Shown piece by piece: positions 18,440 to 26,973 of a DNA stretch of 64,000 nucleotides. This DNA comes from Cryobacterium cryoconiti (GTDB taxonomy: Bacteria > Actinomycetota > Actinomycetes > Actinomycetales > Microbacteriaceae), in NCBI RefSeq assembly GCF_004403065.1, contig NZ_SOHA01000044.1, positions 1 through 64,000 on the forward strand, written 5' to 3'. The notes beneath the pieces are model-generated. The model was given only the letters and a program-made list of their open reading frames with translations. It made no database searches and was not told the origin of the DNA. Every line of letters starts with the position of its first letter. Position 1 is the stretch's first letter. Made by a program: the position numbers and the translations under genes.

Positions 18440-19524
18440 CGGGCGGCCAACTCTCGGATCAGGGCCGCGACGAATGCGTCGATGTCGGCCTCCTCGGTGT
18501 CGAACCCGCACATCCAACGCACCTCGTTGGTCGCGGGATTCCAATCGTAGAACCGGAAGTGCCCGCGGAGGCGATCGGCCACGCCGGGGGGCAGGATCGC
18601 GAAGACGGCGTTGGCCTGGGTGTTCTGGGTGAAGGACAGACCCTCGATCTCGCCGGCCGCGATGCCGGACTCGAGGGCGGTGCGCATCCGCCTGGCCATG
18701 GCGTTGGCGTGGCCGGCATTCCGCAGCCACAGGTCGCCGCCGAGCAGCGCGATCAGCTGGGCCGAGATGAAGCGCATCTTCGAGGCCAGTTGCATGTTCA
18801 GTTTGCGCAGGTAGATCAGACCCGCGGATGCCTCCGGGTTCAGCACCACGACGCACTCGCCGTACATCATGCCGTTCTTCGTGCCGCCGAAGCTGAGCAC
18901 GTCGACGCCGGCGTCGCGGGTGAACGCGCGGAACGGCAGGCCCAGAGAGGCGGCCGCGTTGGACAGCCGGGCGCCGTCCATGTGCAGCTTCATGCCGTGG
19001 GCGTGGGCGTGGTCGGCGATGGCGCGCACTTCGTCGACCGTGTACGCGGTGCCGAGCTCGGTGGTCTGCGTGATCGACACGACCAGCGGCTGGGCCCGGT
19101 GCTCGTCGCCCCAGCCCCACGCCTGCTGGTCGATCAGCGCGGGGGTGAGCTTGCCGTCGGGGGTGTCGACGGTGAGGAGCTTGATGCCGGCCACCTTTTC
19201 GGGCGCGCCCGCCTCATCCGTGTTGATATGGGCGGTGGATGCGCAGATCACGGCGCCCCAGCGCGGCAGCATCGACTGCAGCCCGATCACATTGGCGCCC
19301 GTGCCGTTGAAGACGGGGAAGGCTTCGACGCCGGCGCCGAAGTGCAGGGCGAAGACCTCCTGCAACCGTGCGGTGTACACGTCTTCGCCGTAGGCGATCT
19401 GGTGCGCGCCGTTTGCGGCGACGATCGCCTCGAGAATCTCGGGATGCACCCCGGAGTAGTTGTCTGAGGCGAATCCGCGCGAAGAAAGGTCATGAAGTTG
19501 AGTCACCACTCCATCTTCGCGCAT
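18436..19524 (-). CDS. Low-specificity threonine aldolase family protein
   Basis: A 362-residue PLP-dependent beta-eliminating lyase that cleaves L-threonine or allo-threonine to glycine and acetaldehyde. The N-terminal GFASDNYSGVHPEILEAI and AYGEDVYT segments are typical; the PLP lysine lies in LSFGGTKNGMMYGE, and HMDGARLSNAAASLG supplies the cofactor-binding aspartate. I use the ATG at 19524; a GTG at 19506 giving a shorter N-terminus is equally possible, and neither has an ideal ribosome site. The gene starts 32 bases after the ABC permease stop and overlaps the acyl-CoA ligase gene by four bases, so it is part of a five-gene minus-strand run without obvious metabolic unity. Confidence 0.9.
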   Translation of the reverse strand: MREDGVVTQLHDLSSRGFASDNYSGVHPEILEAIVAANGAHQIAYGEDVYTARLQEVFALHFGAGVEAFPVFNGTGANVIGLQSMLPRWGAVICASTAHINTDEAGAPEKVAGIKLLTVDTPDGKLTPALIDQQAWGWGDEHRAQPLVVSITQTTELGTAYTVDEVRAIADHAHAHGMKLHMDGARLSNAAASLGLPFRAFTRDAGVDVLSFGGTKNGMMYGECVVVLNPEASAGLIYLRKLNMQLASKMRFISAQLIALLGGDLWLRNAGHANAMARRMRTALESGIAAGEIEGLSFTQNTQANAVFAILPPGVADRLRGHFRFYDWNPATNEVRWMCGFDTEEADIDAFVAALIRELAAR

Positions 19525-19556
19525 CCGTCTGCCCGCCTTCTGTGCGCCCGGCGGGG

Positions 19557-20687
19557 TCAGCCGCGCAGGGCCTGCCGGAAGGTGACGCGGGCACCCATGC
19601 GCAGGAGGGAGTTCGAGTAGATGCGCGAGCCCAGCAGGATCACGACGACCGTCGAGACGAGCAGGATGGCCAGGGAGAGCAGCGGTTCCCACCAGAGCGC
19701 GGTGTCGAGGAAGATCCGCATCGGCATGCCGACCGGCGCCGAGAACGGGATGTAGGACATCACGGCGAGCACGGCGGCGTTGTCGTTGAAGAAGATCACC
19801 AGAAAATAGGGAATCATCACGAGGAAGAGCACGGGTGAGGTGGCCGAGCCCACGTCTTCCTGACGGGAGACCATCGAGGCGGTCGCGGCGAAGAGTGCCG
19901 CGAGCATGACGAAGCCGAACGCGAAGAACACGGCGAACCAGACGATCGACGGCCCGACGGTGCCCAGCAGCCCGCTCTGGCCGGTGATGGCCATGCCGAT
20001 CGAGACCAGAGCGCCGATCGCGACGATCTGACCGAAGGCCATGATGCTGTTGCCCACCACTTTGCCGCCGAGGAGGGCGCGAACGGGGATGGTGGTCATC
20101 AGGATCTCGACGACACGGGTCTGCTTCTCCTCCACCACGCTCTGCGCGATGGTCGAGCCGAACGTGATGGCGGACATGAAGAAGACGAGTCCGAAGCCCA
20201 GGGAGACGAGGTAGACCAGGCCGCCGCTCTGCGGGGCCGGATCGAGCAGACTCACCGCGGGGGACACGCTCAGGGTGCCGAGAACGTCCAGCGGTGGGGA
20301 GTCCAGGGCGATGATGCGCACGCCGAGGGGATCAGCCTCTCCTGTGGCCGGTACGACGGCCGCGGAGACGTCTCCGGCGCGCACGAGCTTCTCGGCGGCC
20401 GCGACGTCATCCGCTTCCACGATGCGGAACGCCTCGGTCCGCTCGATGATCTGGGTGGCGGAGCCGACCACGGCCACCCGGGGCAGGCTCTGGTTCTGGC
20501 TCGCGATGCCGCCGGCGACGACGGAACCGATCGAGATCAGCAGCAGCAGCCCGGTCGAGATCAGGAACGCCTTGCTGCGGAGCCGGGCGATGATCTCGCG
20601 GGTGGCGACGAGCCACACGCTCCGGGCGAAGCTGGGGGCAGGGACGCGGGGGCGCGCCTGGACGCGGCTGTTCTGCGGGGTGCTCAC
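19557..20687 (-). CDS. ABC-2 type transporter permease
   Basis: A 376-residue membrane protein of the ABC-2/NatB-like exporter family. One hydrophobic segment near residues 35-60 precedes an extracytoplasmic domain, and about five segments follow in the C-terminal half, a usual layout for this type. The segment SVVEEKQTRVVEILMTTIPVRALLGGK is the family signature. The start is the GTG at 20687, which overlaps the ATPase stop by four bases (GTGA), so the pair is translationally coupled. The exported substrate (sodium, drug or lipid) is unknown. Confidence 0.9.
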   Translation of the reverse strand: MSTPQNSRVQARPRVPAPSFARSVWLVATREIIARLRSKAFLISTGLLLLISIGSVVAGGIASQNQSLPRVAVVGSATQIIERTEAFRIVEADDVAAAEKLVRAGDVSAAVVPATGEADPLGVRIIALDSPPLDVLGTLSVSPAVSLLDPAPQSGGLVYLVSLGFGLVFFMSAITFGSTIAQSVVEEKQTRVVEILMTTIPVRALLGGKVVGNSIMAFGQIVAIGALVSIGMAITGQSGLLGTVGPSIVWFAVFFAFGFVMLAALFAATASMVSRQEDVGSATSPVLFLVMIPYFLVIFFNDNAAVLAVMSYIPFSAPVGMPMRIFLDTALWWEPLLSLAILLVSTVVVILLGSRIYSNSLLRMGARVTFRQALRG

Positions 20688-21568
20688 TGCACGACCTCCT
20701 TGAAGATGGCGGCGAGGCTCGGCCGCTGCTGGCTGAACGACGTGACCGGCGCGCGGTCGAGGGCCTGGCGCAGGACGGCCTGGCTGGCGGCATCCGTTGC
20801 GGCCTCGAACACGGCGACGCCGTCGGAGAGGTCGAGCACGGAGATGCCGGGCACGGAGCGGATCCACTCCGCGTCGACCGCGGTGCGGAGCTCGAACCGG
20901 GGGCTGCTGTGCTGTTCGCGCAGCTGCTCACGAGGGCCGTTGGCCCGGATCTGGCCGTCGGCGATGATCACGACGTCGTCGCAGAGGCGCTCGACGATGT
21001 CGAGCTGGTGCGAGGAGAACAGCACCGGCGCGCCCTGGGCGGCGAAGCCGGAGAGCACGCTCATGACCACCTCCACCGCGATCGGGTCGAGGCCGGAGAA
21101 CGGCTCGTCGAGCACGAGGAACTCCGGGTCGTGCACGAGTGCGGCCGCGATCTGGGCACGCTGCTGGTTGCCGAGCGAGAGGGACTGCACCAGGTCGCCG
21201 GCGCGCTCGCCGAGGCCGAGCCGATCGAGCAGCTCGGCGGTGTTGCGACGGGCGGATGCCGGGCTCAGCCCGTGCAGCCGCGCCAGGTAGACGAGGTGCT
21301 CGCCGACCTTCATCTTCGGATAGAGGCCGCGCTCCTCCGGCATGTAACCGAAACGGCGGCGGTCGTCGCTGGTCAGGGGCACGCCGTCCTGCAGCACCGT
21401 GCCGGAGTCGGCCGACAGCACCCCCAGGATGATCCGCATGGTGGTGGTCTTGCCGGCGCCGTTCGCCCCGACGAACCCGGTCAGGCGACCGCTCTCGACG
21501 CCGAAACTCACCCCGTTCAGCACCTGCCGGGTGCCGTAGTGCTTGTTCACGTTCCTGATCTCGAGCAT
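20684..21568 (-). CDS. ABC transporter ATP-binding protein (NatA-like)
   Basis: A 294-residue ATPase that powers the adjacent ABC-2 permease at the cytoplasmic membrane. Walker A is GANGAGKTTT near residues 35-44, the signature is written SLGNQQRAQIAAAL (LGNQQR in place of LSGGQ), and Walker B is FLVLDEPFSGLD. The SSHQLDIVERLCD segment is the H-loop. The signature with LGNQQ is typical of the NatA/ABC-2 exporter group. The C-terminal 80 residues form an extra domain ending in SLAAIFKEVV, also usual there. The ATG at 21568 has GGAGGGG in front. The two genes form the exporter module of this run. Confidence 0.92.
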   Translation of the reverse strand: MLEIRNVNKHYGTRQVLNGVSFGVESGRLTGFVGANGAGKTTTMRIILGVLSADSGTVLQDGVPLTSDDRRRFGYMPEERGLYPKMKVGEHLVYLARLHGLSPASARRNTAELLDRLGLGERAGDLVQSLSLGNQQRAQIAAALVHDPEFLVLDEPFSGLDPIAVEVVMSVLSGFAAQGAPVLFSSHQLDIVERLCDDVVIIADGQIRANGPREQLREQHSSPRFELRTAVDAEWIRSVPGISVLDLSDGVAVFEAATDAASQAVLRQALDRAPVTSFSQQRPSLAAIFKEVVQ

Positions 21569-21641
21569 GCCTACCCCTCCGTAGCCTCTCCGATCCACGT
21601 TAGCGGCTCGCCCCACGCCCTCGGCCGATTGAGTCAGTGAC

Positions 21642-22337
21642 TCACGATGCGGGCGGGGCCAGCAGAACGCGGGAGTTGTTGACGGATGCGGCGGGCACGT
21701 CCCACAGGCCGCCGACCGCGGTCGCGAGCTCGGTTTCCAGCCCGGCGAGGGCCCGCACGACGAAGATGACCGCCGCGGCATCCGTGCTCGCCTTGGCGAA
21801 GCCCTGGCCGACCGCGCGGGTCCAGGTCTCCGCGGCGGCCTTCGCGGCGGCATAGTTCGCGCCGCCGGGAGCCGGTTTGTCGACCGACACCGACGAGACG
21901 ATCGCCAGCCGGCCGGCCGGCGAGGCCAGCAGATCGTCGTTGAACGCGCGGGTGGTGTTGCGGAGCGTTGTGACGACGTGGGTGTGCAGGAAGTCCCAGT
22001 CCTCGTCGGACTGGCCGGCCAGTCCGCCGCCGCCGCGCCAGCCGCCGACGAGGTGGATCAGGCCGTCGATGGGTCCGTGGTCGGCGCGCACGGCTTCGGC
22101 CAGAGCCGTGACCTGCGCGAAATCACCGAGGTCACAGACGTACGTCTCGGCGCCGGGGACCTCGGCGGCAAGGCCCCGCAGGCGCTCGGCGTTGGAGCCG
22201 ACCGCGATCACGTGCGCGCCGGCATCCGTCAGCGCGGAGGCGACAGCGCGGCCGGCCGCGCTGGTCGCACCGGCGATGAGCACGGTGCGACCGGCGACGG
22301 CAGGCCGCGCAGTGGTGTCAGTCACGTCGTCAGTCAC
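21642..22337 (-). CDS. Short-chain dehydrogenase/reductase family protein
   Basis: A 231-residue SDR protein. The cofactor region is TVLIAGATSAAGRAVA (residues 18-33), a variant of GxxxGxG, a CDLGD aspartate follows, and the active-site pattern shows serines in VSSVSV with NYAAAKAAAE for the Tyr-x3-Lys pair. The substrate is unknown. The GTG start at 22337 overlaps the stop of the upstream gene by eight bases; a second GTG at 22325 in the same frame could also serve. This overlap suggests joint translation with the DUF6421-like protein. Confidence 0.85.
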   Translation of the reverse strand: MTDDVTDTTARPAVAGRTVLIAGATSAAGRAVASALTDAGAHVIAVGSNAERLRGLAAEVPGAETYVCDLGDFAQVTALAEAVRADHGPIDGLIHLVGGWRGGGGLAGQSDEDWDFLHTHVVTTLRNTTRAFNDDLLASPAGRLAIVSSVSVDKPAPGGANYAAAKAAAETWTRAVGQGFAKASTDAAAVIFVVRALAGLETELATAVGGLWDVPAASVNNSRVLLAPPAS

Positions 22338-23745
22338 GCCCGGTGAGCCCGGCGGTCGACTCGATCACGGGCTTCATCTTCTTGTCGAGCGCCTCGAAGA
22401 ACATCGACAGCGGGAACTCGTCGTCGAGGACCAGGTCGGTGTACCCCTTCGGCGGGCCGGCGAGCACGTCCAGCGGCAGGCCCCGGGCCCACTGCGACGC
22501 CGGGTTCGGCGTGAGCGTCTCGGCGATCATCTCGTAGGCGGCCAGCCAGTGGGACTTCTTCGGCCGGTCGATCGACGCCCAGTAGAGGTCGTCGATCTGC
22601 TTGCCGAGCGCGATGACCACGTCGGGCACGGCGTCCCAGTCGAAGGTGAGCCGGGTGTCGGTCCAGTGCAGTACGTGGTGCTGGTGCATCCAGGCGAAGA
22701 GCAGCTGCCCGCCGAGGCCGTCGTAGTTGCGCACCCGGGAGCCGCTGATCGCGAACCGGAAGATCCGGTCGAAGATCACGGCGTACTGCACGAGCTTCGC
22801 GTGCGTGCGGGCGTCCGGGCTGGCGTTCTCGTCGCGCTCGATCGTCACCGATTCGCGGAAAGCGGTCAGGTCGCAGCGTAGTTCCTCGAGCGAATAGAGG
22901 AAGAACGGCATCCGCTGCTTGATCATGAACGGGTCGAACGGCAGGTCGCCGCGCATGTGCGTGCGGTCGTGGATGAGGTCCCACATGACGAAGGTTTCCT
23001 CGGTCAGGTGCTGGTCGTCGAGCAGCGCCGCCGCGTCGGCGGGCAGTTCGAGGCGGGTGATCTCGGCGGCCGCGCGCACCACCCGGCGGAACCGAGCGGC
23101 CTCGCGGTCGGCGAAGATCGCACCCCAGGTGAACGTGGGGATCTCGCGCATCGCCACGGTCTCGGGGAACAGGACGGCCGAGTTGGTGTCGTAACCGGGA
23201 GTGAAATCGAGGAACCTGATCGGCACGAACAGGCCGTTCGTGTACTCCTGCTCGAGCTGATCGATGAATTCCGGCCAGATGACCTCGATCAGCACGGCCT
23301 CGACGAAGCGGTTGGCGCTGCCGTTCTGCGTGTACATCGGGAACACGACCAGATGACGGATGCCGTCGAGTCGGTTCCGCTGCGGCTGGAACGCCATCAG
23401 GGAGTCGAAGAAGTCCGGCACGCCGAAGCCCTCGGTGCGCCAGCGGGTGAAGTCCACGTTCACCGCCGCGAGGTAGGCGTCGTCGTGCGGGAACAGCGGG
23501 GCGAGTTCGTCGATGGCGGCGATGATCACGTCGACGTGAGCCGCGGCATCCGCGTGGGCGGCGGCGATCGGGATCGAGCCGTCCTGCACCTGGCTAGCCT
23601 GCAGCGCGGTGGCGGCGGTCTTGAGGCGGAGCCAGGCCGGGTGGGTGGCCGGGTCGGCGCCGGAGGTGGTGGCGGAGTCGGTGACGGCATCCTCGAGAAC
23701 CTCGGGCTCACCGACCAGTGCTTCGTGCGCAACATAATTCGACAT
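22330..23745 (-). CDS. DUF6421-like conserved actinobacterial protein
   Basis: A 471-residue soluble protein without signal peptide or membrane segments. I recognise it tentatively as the actinobacterial DUF6421 type; no enzymatic motif is known to me. It is rich in aromatic and charged residues, with conserved-looking stretches such as HLVVFPMYTQNGS, RFLDFTPGYDTNSAVLFPE, MWDLIHDRTHMRGDLPFDPFMIKQRMPFF and LFAWMHQHHVLHWTD; the His-rich HDRTHMRGD and HQHH segments could bind metal, which is speculation. The ATG at 23745 has a strong GGGAGG six bases upstream; the longer open frame to 24195 runs through a palindromic repeat and is not coding. It precedes and overlaps the SDR gene. Confidence 0.75.
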   Translation of the reverse strand: MSNYVAHEALVGEPEVLEDAVTDSATTSGADPATHPAWLRLKTAATALQASQVQDGSIPIAAAHADAAAHVDVIIAAIDELAPLFPHDDAYLAAVNVDFTRWRTEGFGVPDFFDSLMAFQPQRNRLDGIRHLVVFPMYTQNGSANRFVEAVLIEVIWPEFIDQLEQEYTNGLFVPIRFLDFTPGYDTNSAVLFPETVAMREIPTFTWGAIFADREAARFRRVVRAAAEITRLELPADAAALLDDQHLTEETFVMWDLIHDRTHMRGDLPFDPFMIKQRMPFFLYSLEELRCDLTAFRESVTIERDENASPDARTHAKLVQYAVIFDRIFRFAISGSRVRNYDGLGGQLLFAWMHQHHVLHWTDTRLTFDWDAVPDVVIALGKQIDDLYWASIDRPKKSHWLAAYEMIAETLTPNPASQWARGLPLDVLAGPPKGYTDLVLDDEFPLSMFFEALDKKMKPVIESTAGLTGRD

Positions 23746-23913
23746 GGGAACCTCCCGTTCTTCGTGAGTGCCGCGGTTGCGGCGGGGTGTGCGGGTAGTG
23801 ATGGCACCGGCGTCGGCGCCAACGTCCAGAGTATCGGGACCCGACCGGCTTTTTCTTGCTACTTTCCGCAACGAATCGCCGCATTGACGGGGCCGCTGCG
23901 CCGGAAATCGCCG

Positions 23914-23957
23914 TTCCGGTCGAGAGTGTCCGTTGCGCCGGTCACTCTCGACCGGAA
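23914..23957. repeat. Palindromic repeat, family A, copy 2
   Basis: TTCCGGTCGAGAGTG (23914-23928) and CACTCTCGACCGGAA (23943-23957) flank a 14-base loop and match the core of the element at 28-87 exactly, while outer arms differ. It lies in the 325-base gap 23746-24070 between two divergent genes, which otherwise contains no gene and must hold both promoters. Confidence 0.75.
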
Positions 23958-24006
23958 TGGGCACTGTCGCCGGGCGGCGCTCCGGGTGGCGACCGGGACG
24001 CGGCCG

Positions 24007-24028
24007 GTGTCGACAGGCTTGACCGGGG
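24007..24028. repeat. Solitary degenerate copy of the 19-bp repeat
   Basis: GTGTCGACAGGCTTGACCGG resembles the GGTCTCGACAGGCTCGACC unit with a few changes and stands alone, between palindrome A and the DUF1622 gene. It may be a decayed or founding single copy. Confidence 0.45.
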
Positions 24029-24070
24029 CGCGGTATCGTCAGGGCAATCACAGAGCGAGGGGCGCCGGCA

Positions 24071-24463
24071 ATGGACTTTGAGCAGGTGATCGCGGTGGTC
24101 ATTCGGGTCGTCGAGGCGGCCGGTGCGGCCATCATGGTGCTAGGCGGTGCGGCCGCGTTCCTCGCCGCCGTTCCGGCGGCACTCCGGGCCGACACCCGGC
24201 AGGGTGCCTACACGCAGCTGCGCCGCAATCTCGGCCGGGCCATCCTGCTCGGACTGGAAGTGCTGATCGTCGCCGACATCATCCGCACGATCCTGGTGGA
24301 CCCGACCCCGCAGAGTGTGCTGGTACTCGGCTCGATCGTGGTGATCCGGGTGCTCCTCAGCTTCTCCCTCGAGGTGGAGATGGACGGCGCCTGGCCCTGG
24401 TCCCGCTGGCGCCTGGCCGGCCGGGGTCCGGACGGCGTCGCGACGTCGCATCCGCTCAAATAG
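24071..24463 (+). CDS. DUF1622 family membrane protein
   Basis: A 130-residue membrane protein matching the DUF1622 family in length and layout. Three hydrophobic segments are visible: about residues 15-35, 58-75 and 80-98. Characteristic pieces are RRNLGRAILLGLEVLIVADIIRT and VLLSFSLEVEMDGAWPW. Function is unknown; the family sits in the cytoplasmic membrane. The start ATG at 24071 is the only reasonable one, with a purine-rich AGCGAGGGG sequence just upstream. It is convergent with the methyltransferase gene, separated by the family C palindrome. Confidence 0.85.
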   Translation: MDFEQVIAVVIRVVEAAGAAIMVLGGAAAFLAAVPAALRADTRQGAYTQLRRNLGRAILLGLEVLIVADIIRTILVDPTPQSVLVLGSIVVIRVLLSFSLEVEMDGAWPWSRWRLAGRGPDGVATSHPLK

Positions 24464-24475
24464 CCCGATCGCCGC

Positions 24476-24535
24476 GTGAACCGACATGTTTGAGGGGTGG
24501 CGCGGGTCGGAAACCCCTCAAACGTGTCGGTTCAC
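24476..24535. repeat. Long palindrome (family C) between convergent genes
   Basis: Arms of 23 bases (24476-24498 and 24513-24535) are complementary except for one position and enclose a 14-base loop. The arm starts GTGAACCGACATGTTTGAGG. The right arm includes the TGA stop of the methyltransferase gene. It can serve as a two-way terminator, and its arm and loop sizes copy those of family A, though the sequence is unrelated. Confidence 0.75.
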
Positions 24536-25764
24536 CGAGCGCCCGGAGGGGAAGCGGGGAAAGCGGGCGCCGAGGCGGCCCGGAGCCGCCAGAGCGACGT
24601 CGTCTCCTTCGAGCGGGCGGCGTGCAGGGGGTCGGACGCGTCGGCGGCGCGGCCGTGCACGGGCTTCGTGTCCAGGCGGGCGACGACCTCGAGTCCGGCG
24701 TCCTCGATCAGGTCGAGGAGTTCGCCGCGGGAGCGCAGGCCGAGGTGTTCGGCGATGTCGGAGAGCACGAGCCAGCCTTCCCCGGCCACTTCGAGGTGGT
24801 CGGCCAGCCCCGACAGGAAGCCGCGCAGCATCCGGCTGTCCGGGTCGTAGACGGCGAAGTCTGTGGCAGTGACGGCGGACGCGGGGATCCACGGCGGGTT
24901 GCAGACCACCAGGTCGGCGCGCCCGGCGGGGAACAGGTCGGCCCGGATGATCTCGACCGTGCCGGCCAGCCCGAGCCGCTCGATGTTCTCCCGCGCGCAG
25001 GCCAGTGCCCGCGGTTCCTGGTCGGTGCCGACCACATGACGGATGCCGCGCCGCGCCAGCAACGCGGCGATCACCCCGGTGCCCGTGCCGATGTCGAATG
25101 CGGTGGCGGGCGCCGCGCTGGAGCCGGCCTCGGCCTCAGAACCGCCGGCCGTCGCACCCCGCGCCGGCGGGAGCGGGGCCGTGTGGACGAGGTCGAGGTA
25201 CTCGCCGCGCACCGGCGAGAAGACCCCGTAGTGCGGGTGGATGCGGGCTCCGAGCGCGGGCACGTCGACGCCGGTCGTGCGCCACTCATGCGCCCCGATG
25301 ACGCCGACGAGCTCGCGCAGGGCGGTGACCGAGGCAGCCGTCGCCGGGCCGTAGGTTTCGGTGCAGGCGCGCCGCACATCGGGCGCGCGGCGAAGCGGCA
25401 CGGTGTAGTCGGCGTCGAGCGGCACGAGCAGCAGTCCGAGCAACTGCGCCCGGCGCAGCGCCTCGGATCGGTAGCGCCGGAACGCCGCGGCCAGGTCGGT
25501 CGTGGGCGCGTGCCGGCCGCGGTCGACGCGGCGGCCCAAAGCAGTGAGCAACTGCCGGGCATTGTGGAAGTCACCGCGCCAGAGGATGCCGGTGCCGTTC
25601 CGCGCAAGGCGGTAGGCGGCATCCGCGGTCAGCTGGTCGTCGGCGATCACGATGCGTTGCGGCGGCGCCCAGCCGCTCTCCGAGTGCCAGAGGGCCGACC
25701 GGGTCTGCCCATCCTCCTGCCAGGTGATCCGGGCGGGCTCGGCGGTGGTGTTCGTGGTGCTCAT
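24532..25764 (-). CDS. Class I SAM-dependent methyltransferase (PrmC/RlmG-like)
   Basis: A 410-residue methyltransferase. An N-terminal domain of about 190 residues without clear motifs precedes a Rossmann SAM domain with FDIGTGTGVIAALLA (motif I) and the VVCNPPW motif, typical of N-methyltransferases acting on glutamine or on guanine/adenine bases. Such proteins modify release factors or ribosomal RNA; which target applies is not decidable. A long linker (PARGATAGGSEAEAGSSAAPA) separates two halves just before motif I. The ATG at 25764 has GAGGA eight bases upstream; the one at 25773 lies inside that site. The C-terminal tail is Ala/Pro-rich and ends inside a palindrome, which may have replaced the original end. 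Confidence 0.87.
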   Translation of the reverse strand: MSTTNTTAEPARITWQEDGQTRSALWHSESGWAPPQRIVIADDQLTADAAYRLARNGTGILWRGDFHNARQLLTALGRRVDRGRHAPTTDLAAAFRRYRSEALRRAQLLGLLLVPLDADYTVPLRRAPDVRRACTETYGPATAASVTALRELVGVIGAHEWRTTGVDVPALGARIHPHYGVFSPVRGEYLDLVHTAPLPPARGATAGGSEAEAGSSAAPATAFDIGTGTGVIAALLARRGIRHVVGTDQEPRALACARENIERLGLAGTVEIIRADLFPAGRADLVVCNPPWIPASAVTATDFAVYDPDSRMLRGFLSGLADHLEVAGEGWLVLSDIAEHLGLRSRGELLDLIEDAGLEVVARLDTKPVHGRAADASDPLHAARSKETTSLWRLRAASAPAFPASPPGAR

Positions 25765-25827
25765 GGGTTCCATCCTCGCGCTCCAGCGCGCCGAGTTCGA
25801 CCGGTGCGGTCGAGTTCGAGTCGTGTG

Positions 25828-25845
25828 CCGGTCGACGTCGACCGG
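25828..25845. other. 18-bp perfect palindrome downstream of the LLM gene
   Basis: CCGGTCGACGTCGACCGG is a perfect palindrome in the 130-base gap between two minus-strand genes. Just before it, GTTCGACCG and CGGTCGAGTTC make a second, imperfect inverted repeat (about 25796-25816). The pair may end transcription of the LLM gene or form a regulatory site for the methyltransferase gene. Confidence 0.45.
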
Positions 25846-25894
25846 GAGTGTCGATGTCGGCGGGTGGGGCTGGCGTGCGGCCGGCCCCGATCGG

Positions 25895-26887
25895 CTAGCG
25901 GAGGGCGGGCATGACCTCGCGCTCGAAGAGCTCCAGGCCCGAGCGGTCGTAGGCGGCCTCCGGGAAGTAGTGGATGGCGTAGCCGAGGCCGCGTTCCCTC
26001 ATGCCCTTGAGGCGCTCGACGACCTGCTCCGGCGTGCCGACGCCCTGCGCTTCGCCGCTGCGGTACTCGGTCATGAAGTCGGCCGCGCCGTCCTCGCCGA
26101 GATACGGGGTGACGCGGGACTGGATGGCGTCGAGTCGGTCGGCGACCTCGGCCTCCGTGGCCCCGATCACGGTGTTGTAGTTCGCCGAACGGGTGATGGC
26201 GCCGAAGTCGGTGCCCTCCGCCCGGCAGTGCGCCTCGAGCAGTTCGCTCTTGTGCGAGAAGCCCTCGGGCGAGCCGTCGAAGTTGGTGTAGTTCGCGTAC
26301 TTCGCGGCGATCTTCAGGGTGACCTTCTCGCCGCCGCCGGCGATCCAGACCGGGATGCCGCCATCCTGCAGGGGAAGCGGCCGCATGATGGCGCCGTCCA
26401 CCTGGTAGTGCTGTCCGTCGAGGGTGGCGGTGCCGGTGGTCCAGGCCTGGCGCATGATCTGCACGCCCTCGTCGAGGCGGGCGAGGCGCTCGCCGGCGCG
26501 GGGGAAGCCGTAGCCGTAGGCGCGCCACTCGTGTTCGTACCAGCCGGCGCCGATGCCCATTTCGACCCGCCCACCGGAGATCACGTCGATGGTCGACGCG
26601 ACCTTGGCGAGGTAGGCCGGGTTGCGATAGCTGATGCAGGTGCACATCTGGCCGAGGCGCACCCGCTTCGTGGTGGCCGCGAACGCGCTCATCAGCGTCC
26701 AGGCCTCGTGGGTGGCCTCCTCGCTCGGCACCGGCACGGTGTGGAAGTGGTCGTACACCCAGATCGACTCCCACTCGCCGGCATCGGCGTGAGCGGCAAG
26801 GCCGCTCATGGTCGCCCACTGCTCGGCCGGGTCGATGCCGACCAGGTCGTGGCGCCAGCCCTGAGGTATGAAGAGTCCGAATCGCAT
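25895..26887 (-). CDS. LLM class F420-dependent oxidoreductase
   Basis: A 330-residue luciferase-like monooxygenase-family protein, most like the F420-dependent oxidoreductases of actinobacteria. Recognisable parts are the N-terminal MRFGLFIPQGWRHDL, SIWVYDHFHTV, GQMCTCISYRNPAYLAKVASTIDVISGGRVEMGIGAGW and IPVWIAGGGEKVTLKIAAKYA, which line the flavin pocket as a TIM barrel. The substrate is unknown, and FMN or F420 use cannot be decided from sequence alone. A TAGGCT box ends seven bases before the ATG at 26887, so the mRNA is probably leaderless; the open frame to 26932 is upstream noise. It is divergent from the glycerate kinase gene. Confidence 0.88.
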   Translation of the reverse strand: MRFGLFIPQGWRHDLVGIDPAEQWATMSGLAAHADAGEWESIWVYDHFHTVPVPSEEATHEAWTLMSAFAATTKRVRLGQMCTCISYRNPAYLAKVASTIDVISGGRVEMGIGAGWYEHEWRAYGYGFPRAGERLARLDEGVQIMRQAWTTGTATLDGQHYQVDGAIMRPLPLQDGGIPVWIAGGGEKVTLKIAAKYANYTNFDGSPEGFSHKSELLEAHCRAEGTDFGAITRSANYNTVIGATEAEVADRLDAIQSRVTPYLGEDGAADFMTEYRSGEAQGVGTPEQVVERLKGMRERGLGYAIHYFPEAAYDRSGLELFEREVMPALR

Positions 26888-26894
26888 GGTTTCG

Positions 26895-26900
26895 AGCCTA
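26895..26900 (-). promoter_or_regulatory. TAGGCT -10 box of a leaderless LLM mRNA
   Basis: On the minus strand TAGGCT is followed by CGAAACC and the ATG. The box and following CGAA match the one before the alcohol dehydrogenase gene almost base for base, and no ribosome site is present. Confidence 0.6.
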
Positions 26901-26973
26901 CGCTTGGGCAGCGGATGCCTGGCGCGCGTCACACGGTTGCAGCGTCTGCCCGAGACCGGGGAGGATCAACAGC

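Noticed and set aside
24908-25900. tRNA or rRNA genes anywhere in the window
   Set aside because: I looked for tRNA-like TTCGA arms and CCA ends and for rRNA words and saw no convincing cloverleaf or rRNA segment; a covariance search would be decisive.
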